This document shows, one piece after another, positions 42,128 to 49,791 of a stretch of DNA of 64,000 nt. The notes under the pieces were generated by a model. The model saw nothing but the letters and a program-made list of their open reading frames with translations. It did no database searches and was not told the origin of the DNA. The translations under genes were made by a program, and so were the position numbers. This DNA comes from Turneriella sp942492915 (lineage in GTDB: Bacteria; Spirochaetota; Leptospiria; Turneriellales; Turneriellaceae), in contig OW818662.1 of NCBI GenBank assembly GCA_942492915.1, positions 2,294,001-2,358,000 on the forward strand, in the 5' to 3' direction. Numbering within the stretch: the stretch's first letter is position 1; every line of letters starts with the position of its first letter.

Positions 42128-42727
42128 ATGATTTTCAGATTCTGCAACCTGAGCAAAGCGATTTTCTTCTGTTGGCTCATCGTACTTGGGCATGTATCGG
42201 GAAATGAAAACGACCAGCGGCTTGAGAAGCTACGGCTCGATCTTAAGTGTTCAGCTTTGCGGCCGGCCCAAGCCATATCTGAAAGACTTCGTGATAAGCC
42301 CGATCTGTATCTCTGCTACCGCGGGCGCGAGATGGAGAACCAGCGGCGATCGTATGTCGAGTTTTCCTCGGGTAAATGGAAAGAATTTGCGACACTGCCG
42401 TCTTTCGCGGCACGCTTTGCACCTTTTGATACCGAGCCAACGGCGACCGCGCTGGCACTCGCGTTCACACACGCAAAGCCAGATCTGCATCTTGAAAATG
42501 CCCGCGATTTAACACTCATCAAGGTGCCGCACAAAGGTGCGCTGGTTTCACCCAGTGGCAATGGTCACCGGGTGGTTCTCTATGAAGAGACCCCCGTGCA
42601 GGGCCAGTGTGAGGTGCCGGGAATCAACGAGCTGGTTATACAAACCTGGCCTGACGGTATGAAGCGTGAAATTCGCAGAACGAAAATTTATGAAAGGGCA
42701 GATCAAAGAAAAATCTGTGTGGATTAA
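42128..42727 (+). CDS. Exported protein of unknown function
   Basis: The 199-residue protein has an N-terminal signal (AIFFCWLIVLGHVSG) and a mature part with two Cys (KCSALRPAQ, LYLCYRGREM) and mixed strands. No family recognised. Its stop lies 4 bases before the start of the astacin-like protease on the same strand, so the two may be co-expressed. The C-terminus (PVQGQCEVPGINELVIQTWPDG) has a third Cys. Confidence 0.6.
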   Translation: MIFRFCNLSKAIFFCWLIVLGHVSGNENDQRLEKLRLDLKCSALRPAQAISERLRDKPDLYLCYRGREMENQRRSYVEFSSGKWKEFATLPSFAARFAPFDTEPTATALALAFTHAKPDLHLENARDLTLIKVPHKGALVSPSGNGHRVVLYEETPVQGQCEVPGINELVIQTWPDGMKREIRRTKIYERADQRKICVD

Positions 42728-42731
42728 AATA

Positions 42732-44267
42732 ATGAAAACTACCTTAACACGATTTGCATACGGCGCCGCATTGGTCATGCTGGTTTCGCTGCCGAGCCCC
42801 GGCCATACGACGCAAATCCAGGATTCCCCCGCGAAGTCATGCGGCATGCCTGCATTCAACAGCACCCGTGAACGTGCATTCTTCTATAAAAAAACAGGCT
42901 GGAAACCCGGGCAGGTTATCAAGGTTTACTTTGTAAACGGTACAACCGAAGAGCGCGGCATAACCGAACACTATGCGCGGGAATGGGAGCGCTACGGGAA
43001 CTTTACCTTCGAATTTCACCAGGAGAAGAAGACAGTCAAAGAACATACAATCCTTATTAAATTCGAACAGCAGAAACCCGGTGTAGCCGGCTGGTCAACC
43101 GTAGGCTGGGGAACAGAAAGCACTGACAGCCATAGCATGAGTTTTTATCCGGGCATACGCGACGACAGAACCGTTTTGCACGAATTCGGGCATGCGCTCG
43201 GTCTCAGCCACGAGCAGATGAGCCCTGCCGGTGGTCTCGACTGGATACCTTCTGAAGCTTACAAATATTTTCGCGAGCAATTCAAATGGGATGCCGCAAA
43301 GGTTGACTCTGAAATTCTCAATAAGAGCTCCGACCCGAATTTCAACTGGACTCAGTTCGATCACGAATCGATTATGGGCTACTACCTGCCCGGGAAACTC
43401 TTCAAAAGCGGCAAGCCGCTCGGCAGCAGTTTCTTTCTCTCAGAGCTCGACAAGAAGGGCATAGCGCAGATGTATCCGGGGCGCACGCAACCCGCAGATC
43501 GCCTCGCCACGCAGCTGCATTTTTCAGAAACGGGACAGACATTCAACATCACTGCTGAAGGTGCGGTCGTGCGCGTTTACGCGGGTGACCAGTTGGTCAA
43601 AGAGGTCACCGCGACCGCCTATACTCACAGCGGAAAAATAGACGCTAAAACGTACCTGGAGAACAGAAGAGCGAAACTTAGCATTGCAATTCAGCCGACG
43701 GCGGCGAAATTTCAGGGTAACGTAACACTCTTCGAAGGCGATCGTTATGTTTTCAGCATGGGCTGCAGTAACGAGCAGCCTTGCGCCAGAGGAACTGCCC
43801 CCGTTACTCGGACAGTCTACCTATCACATTTTCGCGATCGTAACCGCGGGCAAGACAGCTTAGGCACCGTAGTAACAAACACTCCGCCCGTGGCAGCGCC
43901 GGTCGACGACTACGCCGACCTCAAGGGCAATATTGCCCTCAATGATCAGCTGAACGCCAAACTTTTGAACGCGATTCTTGGTCGAAAGGCAACCGATGCC
44001 CGCGCTCTGCTGAGATCTGGCGCCAACCCGAACGCCGCCTACCAGGGTTGGACAGCGCTAATGCTCGCGGCCTATCTGGGTGAGAATGAAATTACAAAAA
44101 TGCTCATAGCGCGTGGCGTCGCGCTCAACGCTACAATCGGCGACTACTGGACAGCATACATGATTGCCGTAAAACTCAATCGACTCGATACTGCCGAGTT
44201 ACTGCAAAAAGCCGGCGCAAAAACGCGCACTGCTGCCACCAACTCACGCAGCCTGCCATCGCTCTGA
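42732..44267 (+). CDS. Secreted astacin-like zinc protease with ankyrin repeats
   Basis: The 511-residue form starts at MKTTLTRFAYG; upstream codons overlap the previous gene. After a signal peptide the metzincin domain has VLHEFGHALGLSHE (149-161, the HExxHxxGxxH site plus the astacin-type Glu) and the Met-turn SIMGYY (about 210). A middle region (about 250-380) is beta-rich. The end has two to three ankyrin-type repeats (ARALLRSGANPNAAYQGWTALMLAAYLGENEITKMLIARG). It probably acts on extracellular or host proteins; target unknown. Ankyrin repeats on a secreted peptidase are unusual. Confidence 0.85.
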   Translation: MKTTLTRFAYGAALVMLVSLPSPGHTTQIQDSPAKSCGMPAFNSTRERAFFYKKTGWKPGQVIKVYFVNGTTEERGITEHYAREWERYGNFTFEFHQEKKTVKEHTILIKFEQQKPGVAGWSTVGWGTESTDSHSMSFYPGIRDDRTVLHEFGHALGLSHEQMSPAGGLDWIPSEAYKYFREQFKWDAAKVDSEILNKSSDPNFNWTQFDHESIMGYYLPGKLFKSGKPLGSSFFLSELDKKGIAQMYPGRTQPADRLATQLHFSETGQTFNITAEGAVVRVYAGDQLVKEVTATAYTHSGKIDAKTYLENRRAKLSIAIQPTAAKFQGNVTLFEGDRYVFSMGCSNEQPCARGTAPVTRTVYLSHFRDRNRGQDSLGTVVTNTPPVAAPVDDYADLKGNIALNDQLNAKLLNAILGRKATDARALLRSGANPNAAYQGWTALMLAAYLGENEITKMLIARGVALNATIGDYWTAYMIAVKLNRLDTAELLQKAGAKTRTAATNSRSLPSL

Positions 44268-44278
44268 CGCAGTTCTTT

Positions 44279-45514
44279 TCAGGGAGCCGCAAATTTGGCT
44301 ACAGCCAACGCTGCGGCGACGGTCGACACAAGAACCAATGCAAGAATGAATCCAAAGCGATTGCGATGGCGTAGCAGCAGTATGCCGACTTTTGAAAGCG
44401 AAGCCGCCGCAATCGCCACGAGTACCGCTGTGCGCGCACTTGAGACATCCACAGTACCTCGCGACAGATCGAGCGCAATTGCAAGACTCACGCCCTGTAA
44501 TTCAAACAGACCCGACAAAAATGCAACCAGCCAGAGTCCGGTATTCTGCAGAACACGGTGCGCCAGATTCACGAGCGCTACGAGGGCAAAAACCAACAGA
44601 CCGAGTTTGAGCACGCTGAGAACATTGAGCGGCCGACCGGTTTCCGCTTCGCCCGCGGTATCGGCCTGCCGGCGAAACAGCACGGCGGCTATCACCAGAT
44701 TAAGCGCGATGAGAGTCCCCAAAGGTGGCGCGATGGCCTGCAATAGCGAAACTGACCCCATCCCGAGCACAATGGCGAGTTCACTGAGCGAGGCGGCGTT
44801 GGCAAAGAGTGCAGAGGCCATAACTGCCCGCTCAGAATTCGTGTGGTCATGCAAGACGTCTTTGAGCCCCAGGAATACCGCGGTGCTCGACACGATGCCG
44901 CCGAGAAACCCCGAAAGCGCGAGGCCTGCCCGGCCGCCGAACATACGGCGCGTCGCGTAGCCGGCGAACTGCAGCATACCGATGAGCGATAGCAGCGTGA
45001 CAAGCTGTCGGGGATTAATCACACCCAACGGGTCTATCGGCCGACCGGGCAAGAACGGTACCACGCCAAATATGGCGATCGCCAGAATCGCTGCTGCCTG
45101 CAGTTCGCTTTGCTGCAATTTTTCTCTGACAAAATGGTGCAACCAGTCCCGCGAAATGAGCAGAGCGAGCGTCGATAGCCCCGTCACAAGGCCTATCGCG
45201 GTGTCGCGGTAAAAGATATATCCAGTGCAAAATACTACGATCGCCGCGAGTTCAGTCGTCAGGCCGACGCCGGTGCTGCTTCTTTCTGTTGTACGCCAAT
45301 AACTGAGCGCCACCAAGACGAAGATCGCCCCCGACACGACGCTGGTCAGCCAGGCCATATTCAGATAGGCGCATGCGGTGCCCGAAAGCGCAACGAGCGC
45401 AAAAGTCCGAACACCGATTGGCTGCCCTGAATGCCGGTGGTGGTGCTCGCGCTCCACGCCGATGATAAGACCCATGATCAGCGATAGCGCAAACGGATGT
45501 AACTGGTCGAGCAT
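44279..45514 (-). CDS. MgtC/SapB-type membrane protein with DUF4010
   Basis: The 411-residue form starts at MLDQLHPFALSLIMG; the frame is open to 45754, but that upstream part overlaps the divergent dehydrogenase gene. The first 140 residues are an MgtC-like domain (GLIIGVEREHHHRHSGQPIGVRTFALVALSGT), and the rest is a multi-helix DUF4010 domain (GFLGGIVSSTAVFLGLKD). Twelve or so membrane segments. MgtC proteins are tied to Mg2+ and ATP homeostasis; the exact role of this fused form is not known. Confidence 0.82.
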   Translation of the reverse strand: MLDQLHPFALSLIMGLIIGVEREHHHRHSGQPIGVRTFALVALSGTACAYLNMAWLTSVVSGAIFVLVALSYWRTTERSSTGVGLTTELAAIVVFCTGYIFYRDTAIGLVTGLSTLALLISRDWLHHFVREKLQQSELQAAAILAIAIFGVVPFLPGRPIDPLGVINPRQLVTLLSLIGMLQFAGYATRRMFGGRAGLALSGFLGGIVSSTAVFLGLKDVLHDHTNSERAVMASALFANAASLSELAIVLGMGSVSLLQAIAPPLGTLIALNLVIAAVLFRRQADTAGEAETGRPLNVLSVLKLGLLVFALVALVNLAHRVLQNTGLWLVAFLSGLFELQGVSLAIALDLSRGTVDVSSARTAVLVAIAAASLSKVGILLLRHRNRFGFILALVLVSTVAAALAVAKFAAP

Positions 45515-45605
45515 CGCGTCACGCTGCACGGGAATGTAACCTTGTAAATCGCCTTCGCCGTTTCGTTTGTCTTGCCGCCCCTGCAGAATTTTGACAATCT
45601 GCTGA

Positions 45606-46448
45606 ATGATAACATTTCTGGGTACTGGTCTGCTCGGCTCTTCATTTGTGCGCGCCGCACTCAAACGCGGCGAAGGCGTGCACGTCTGGAACCGCACGCT
45701 CGACAAGGCGGCGCAGCTCGCCTCAGCCGGCGCAAAGGTATTTCCCGATATCACCGATGCGGTGCGGGGCAGCGAGCGTATTCATCTGGTGCTTTCTGAT
45801 GACGCAGCCGTTGAAGAGGTCATCAAGAATATTCTACCCGAGCTATCACCCACGGCGAAGATTATCGACCACACAACGACCTCGGTCGCCGGCGCAGTTT
45901 CGCGTACAGAAAATCTTTCGGCGATCGGCGTTTTTTACCAACACGCACCGGTCTTCATGTCTCCGCAGAATGCTCTCGATGCCGCGGGCGTCATGCTGCT
46001 TTCGGGCGACGAGAAACGCTACGCCGCGGTATCGCAGTTGCTCACGCCGATGACCGGCAGACTCGTTTGGCTAGGCACAGAAACAGGGCGCGCAGCCGCA
46101 ATGAAGCTTGCCGGTAACCTGATGCTCATGGCAGTCACCGCAGGCCTCGCCGATGCTGGGCGTTTTTTGAAAAGTGTGGATTTCACACCTGCTGATTTTT
46201 TACCGCTACTTGAACATTTTAACCCTGGCGCAAGCGTGATACCGCGCGCGAACCGCATGTTTGCTGGCAGTTTCGAGAACCCATCATGGGAGCTGAAGAT
46301 GGCTCGCAAAGACGCCGCGCTCATCGAAGCCGCTTGCGAGGTCACGAAAACTGAGCTGCATACTCTGCCCTCGATCGCCGCTGAAATGGACCGCTATCTG
46401 GCACAGGGGCTTGGCGACAAAGACTGGACCGTCATGGGCCATGACTGA
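45606..46448 (+). CDS. NAD(P)-dependent beta-hydroxyacid dehydrogenase
   Basis: The 280-residue protein is of the 3-hydroxyisobutyrate/6-phosphogluconate dehydrogenase superfamily: Rossmann GTGLLGSSF near the start, VWNRTLDKA, DHTTTSVAGA (substrate loop), and the catalytic Lys in AAMKLAGNLMLM followed by an all-helical domain. The Arg in VWNRT favours NADPH. Substrate is unknown; relatives include glyoxylate/succinic semialdehyde reductases. It is divergent from the MgtC-type gene with about 90 bases between. Confidence 0.85.
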   Translation: MITFLGTGLLGSSFVRAALKRGEGVHVWNRTLDKAAQLASAGAKVFPDITDAVRGSERIHLVLSDDAAVEEVIKNILPELSPTAKIIDHTTTSVAGAVSRTENLSAIGVFYQHAPVFMSPQNALDAAGVMLLSGDEKRYAAVSQLLTPMTGRLVWLGTETGRAAAMKLAGNLMLMAVTAGLADAGRFLKSVDFTPADFLPLLEHFNPGASVIPRANRMFAGSFENPSWELKMARKDAALIEAACEVTKTELHTLPSIAAEMDRYLAQGLGDKDWTVMGHD

Positions 46449-46489
46449 ACTCGGCACGCAGGTGCACGCACCACCAGAGGAGATAGTTC

Positions 46490-46987
46490 TCAGTTTTTCA
46501 CACGCTGCAGCATTTCATCAAGCCGCTTGTCACTCAACGTATAGTCATAGAATTCGCGGTTGTGCTTCCATTCGCGCACACCGATGCGCGCGCCGATTTT
46601 TACCTCGGCAAATACTTCGGGCCCGACGTTGAACGTTCTGCCGTTTATCGCGATAAAATATTCAGCATTTTCGCCGTGGCCTTCAATGTGTTTACCTGTG
46701 ATCGTACCCGAGATTAGAACAAATTCTTCGCCGTCTTTTGCCGCGCGAAACTTTCGCGCGCTGCGCAAAACAACCAACGCGTAAACAACGCCTAGCAGCC
46801 CTAGCACGAAGAGCAGCATCTGTCGCCGCGCCTCTTGCTGCCAAAAACGGACCAGCATGATAAATGCGGCGATCATAAATGCAGCACCGATCACGGCTAA
46901 AATAATGCGTTCGGCGAAACGCTGGTTTGTTAAGTCAGCCAGTTCAGTTTCATTCGCCGGCACAATCTTTTCGTCTGGGCCCGCCAT
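46490..46987 (-). CDS. Two-helix membrane protein of unknown function
   Basis: The 165-residue protein has two hydrophobic segments (about 28-45 and 58-75) and a soluble C-terminal domain with GTITGKHIEGHGENAEYFIAINGRTFNVGPEVFAEVKIG. This part resembles small OB-like domains in membrane proteins, but no family is recognised. The start overlaps the stop of the BaiN-like gene upstream (TGATG). It is tail to tail with the dehydrogenase. Confidence 0.6.
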   Translation of the reverse strand: MAGPDEKIVPANETELADLTNQRFAERIILAVIGAAFMIAAFIMLVRFWQQEARRQMLLFVLGLLGVVYALVVLRSARKFRAAKDGEEFVLISGTITGKHIEGHGENAEYFIAINGRTFNVGPEVFAEVKIGARIGVREWKHNREFYDYTLSDKRLDEMLQRVKN

Positions 46988-48171
46988 CAGAGTTTACCCG
47001 CCAGATAATCACGCGCGCCGGCGCCCGCCGCATGCCCCTGCGACACGCAGGCCTGAATCAGAAAGCCCCCCGTCGGCGCATGCCAGTCAAGCATTTCACC
47101 GGCGACAAACACGCCGGGAATTTTCTTCAGCATGAACGATGCGTCGAATTCAGACAGGGCAACGCCCCCAGTAGACGAAATCGCTTCAACGAGCGGGCGT
47201 CTCTCACCGAGTTGCAGTGGAAACTTCTTCATAATGCCTGCCAATGCCTTGACGGTCAGCAGACTACCCGGTGGAGCGTGATGAAACAATAATGCCCTGC
47301 GCACGGTATCGAGATTCAACACTTTGGTCGCTCTTCGCAATGGCGACAAGTTCTCTGATGAAGATTGCATTCGTTCGGCAATTGTTGCCTCTGTCAAGTC
47401 GGGTTTCAGGTCTATTTGGCAGCCACCGGTTTGGCCAACGGCATAGACCGGAGTACCTTCGACGCCATACGCCGTAATCATGAGATCACCTTTTCTGCGA
47501 CCTGCGGCCGAAACCAATTCAATATTCTTCAGCGGTTGATTCACAGCCTCGTGTACGAACCCGGGTTTCCAGATAACCTCATAACCGCAGTTTGCTGCGA
47601 CAAAGGGGACAAGGTCGATGCCCGCTTCTTGCATCAGGTGAGGCCACGCCACACTCTCGCCTGCGGGCAGCCAGCTTGCACCGCCAAGCGCCAGTACAAT
47701 CGCGCCGTACTGTTCTTCTTTGCCGTCCGCAGTCATTACGGTGATCAATCCCCCGTGTTCGCGCCTGATACCGGCCAGCTCGACGCCGCAGTGCAGGGCC
47801 ACGCCACGACCTTCAAGCAGCGCAAGCCAGCGTTTCAGCAGGTTCGTCGCTTTCATTTCTTTGACAAAATAGCGGTCACTCGTACCTTTAAAGGTCTCGA
47901 GCCCGAGATCCCGCACGAAACCGAGCCAATCGGCGACAGAATATTTTTTGAACAACCCCGGCCAATCGAGCGCGTCGCCGCGAAACTGCGCCAGAAAATC
48001 AACGTTTGGCAGAGCGCTCGAGATATTGAGGCCCGAACCGCCGGCGATGAGTAACTTTCGACCGGGGCCTTTCATTTTTTCAAACATCGTTGTGCGGATG
48101 TTCGCTCTTGAAAGTACCGTCGCCGCCATCAGCGCCGCGGGGCCACTGCCAAAAACCGCTGCGCTTTGCAT
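46987..48171 (-). CDS. BaiN/HI0933-family flavoprotein
   Basis: The 394-residue form starts at MQSAAVFGSGPAAL; a Met 12 residues upstream is in frame but precedes the FAD motif awkwardly. It has the dinucleotide motif GSGPAALMAATVL, the family-specific MKGPGRKLLIAGGSGLNIS, GGASWLPAGESV and the C-terminal GGVALSEFDASFMLKKIPGVFVAGEMLDW. Members reduce or oxidise various substrates; specificity unknown. It is divergent from gpmA with about 86 bases between. Confidence 0.85.
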   Translation of the reverse strand: MQSAAVFGSGPAALMAATVLSRANIRTTMFEKMKGPGRKLLIAGGSGLNISSALPNVDFLAQFRGDALDWPGLFKKYSVADWLGFVRDLGLETFKGTSDRYFVKEMKATNLLKRWLALLEGRGVALHCGVELAGIRREHGGLITVMTADGKEEQYGAIVLALGGASWLPAGESVAWPHLMQEAGIDLVPFVAANCGYEVIWKPGFVHEAVNQPLKNIELVSAAGRRKGDLMITAYGVEGTPVYAVGQTGGCQIDLKPDLTEATIAERMQSSSENLSPLRRATKVLNLDTVRRALLFHHAPPGSLLTVKALAGIMKKFPLQLGERRPLVEAISSTGGVALSEFDASFMLKKIPGVFVAGEMLDWHAPTGGFLIQACVSQGHAAGAGARDYLAGKL

Positions 48172-48257
48172 TACGGCTAAGCTGTAATTTGCCAGATGCC
48201 GCGGCAAGCAACCTCGCGCATTGCTTTACGCGCTCGCTCGAACCCCGATTTCAGCGC

Positions 48258-48941
48258 ATGGCAAAACTCGTATTGATTCGCCACGGCCAGTCGCTGTGGA
48301 ACCTGCACAATCTCTTCACCGGCTGGGTCGACGTACCCCTTTCAGCCCAGGGAGTTCAAGAGGCGATTGCCGCGGGCAAGCGACTCTCGCACGAGAAATT
48401 TGATATCATCTATACATCCACACTGATACGCGCCATTACAACCGCGATGATAGTTATGTCAGAAAACCTCGAAGGCAAAGTGCCGATTCTGCAGAAAGTT
48501 GACGCCGAAAAGCCCGCCGACTGGTTCAAGATCTATTCGCGCGAATCAGAGGCGAACAGCATACCCGTTTTTTCAGCGTGGGAACTCAACGAACGCATGT
48601 ACGGCGAGCTTCAGGGATTGAATAAAGAAGAGACGGCACAAAAATTCGGCGCCGATCAGGTGAAAATCTGGCGTCGCAGCTACGATGTGCCACCGCCGCA
48701 GGGTGAATCGCTGAAAGATACGGCTGCTCGCTCGATTCCATGGTTTGAGAAACACATCGAGCCAAAACTGAAAGAAGGCAAGAATATTCTTGTGGCCGCG
48801 CACGGCAACAGCCTGCGTTCGATCATCATGCACCTTGAAAAACTGACAGAAGCGCAGGTGCTCGAACTCGAACTCAAGACCGGCGAACCAATCGTGTTTA
48901 TGGCCGAAGCCGGCAAGATCACGCGGAGCCAGGCAGGCTAG
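48258..48941 (+). CDS. gpmA: 2,3-bisphosphoglycerate-dependent phosphoglycerate mutase
   Basis: The 227-residue form starts at MAKLVLIRHGQSLWNLHN; upstream codons overlap the flavoprotein start. It has the phosphohistidine motif LIRHGQS, FTGWVDVPLS, ELNERMYGELQGLNKEETAQ and AAHGNSLRSIIMHLE. It interconverts 2- and 3-phosphoglycerate in glycolysis. Slightly shorter than the usual 247-250 residues. ruvC and a small gene follow on the same strand. Confidence 0.95.
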   Translation: MAKLVLIRHGQSLWNLHNLFTGWVDVPLSAQGVQEAIAAGKRLSHEKFDIIYTSTLIRAITTAMIVMSENLEGKVPILQKVDAEKPADWFKIYSRESEANSIPVFSAWELNERMYGELQGLNKEETAQKFGADQVKIWRRSYDVPPPQGESLKDTAARSIPWFEKHIEPKLKEGKNILVAAHGNSLRSIIMHLEKLTEAQVLELELKTGEPIVFMAEAGKITRSQAG

Positions 48942-48948
48942 AGGGGTT

Positions 48949-49167
48949 ATGCGCAGCGAATTGGCGCTGCAGATTCTTCAGTACCTTTACGATCGCGCAG
49001 GCCGCCAGATCGACATCGGCGAACTCGAAGTGCAGATCGGCAAAGATATTCATGTCATGCGTCCCGCGATCGAAGACCTGAAGACCAACGGCTTCATCAA
49101 CGAAGAAGAGTACCGCATTGAAATTCTGCCCACGGGTAAACACTTCGCGCAGAGCCGATGGGTCTGA
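48949..49167 (+). CDS. Small winged-helix-like protein
   Basis: The 72-residue protein (ALQILQYLYDRAGRQIDIGELEVQIGKDIHVMRPAIEDLKTNGFINEEEYRIEILPTGKHFAQS) is predicted as one winged helix with a final wing strand. I recognise no named family. It begins 7 bases after gpmA and overlaps ruvC by 10 bases, so it is likely translated with ruvC. Possibly a small DNA-binding or regulatory protein; the role is inference. Confidence 0.65.
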   Translation: MRSELALQILQYLYDRAGRQIDIGELEVQIGKDIHVMRPAIEDLKTNGFINEEEYRIEILPTGKHFAQSRWV

Positions 49168-49688
49168 AATTTCTCGGCCTCGACCCGGGTTATGCGCGCC
49201 TGGGCTATGGCGTTATTGAAGTCGAAGGCAACCGCGCTGAATTCAGCGACGCGGGCGTCTTTGAAACCAGCCCCAAACAAGCCGAGGGCGAACGGCTTGC
49301 CAATATACAGGATTTTCTGCGTAAACTGTTTCAGCAGCACGTGTTTGAGCATGCAGGCCTTGAACAGGTTTTCTTGCGCCGTGACCTGACGACAGGCATC
49401 AAGCTGTCAGAAGCCCGAGGCGTGATTGTGATGAATTTATACCAGGCACGAATCCCCTACTCTGAAATATCCCCCACATCGATGAAGAAGTCGATTACCG
49501 GTTCGGGTACCGCACAGAAAAAAACGCTGCAACTAATGACCGCTAAACTTCTGAACCTGCCTGCGCAGATGAAAATCGACGACGCCGCAGACGGCCTCGG
49601 CCTCGCTTTCTGCGCGTGGCTCAAATGGCAGGCGCTGCAGATGCAGCACCGGGTGCGCCCCACCAAAGACGCGGCAAAAGTGCGTTAA
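49158..49688 (+). CDS. ruvC: Holliday junction endonuclease
   Basis: The 176-residue protein has the RuvC active site: LGLDPGYARLGYGVIE (Asp8), a Glu in the AGLEQVF strand, and DDAADGLGLAFCAW (Asp pair near 140). Also GVIVMNLYQARIPYSEISPTSMKK for junction binding. It cleaves Holliday junctions made by RuvAB. Overlaps the small winged-helix gene. ruvA and ruvB are not in the window. Confidence 0.93.
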   Translation: MGLKFLGLDPGYARLGYGVIEVEGNRAEFSDAGVFETSPKQAEGERLANIQDFLRKLFQQHVFEHAGLEQVFLRRDLTTGIKLSEARGVIVMNLYQARIPYSEISPTSMKKSITGSGTAQKKTLQLMTAKLLNLPAQMKIDDAADGLGLAFCAWLKWQALQMQHRVRPTKDAAKVR

Positions 49689-49791
49689 AGAAGAATTCCC
49701 TTTTCGATACTTTACGCCTGCTATGGATTTCCATAGCCCTCTGGCACGGATAATCTTGACCCTGCAGAGACACCCTCATATTCAGCTCAAT

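Noticed and set aside
49740..49760. Sigma-54 promoter-like CTGGCAC near the DUF2339 start
   Set aside because: The -12 GC is absent at the required 10-base distance from the GG.
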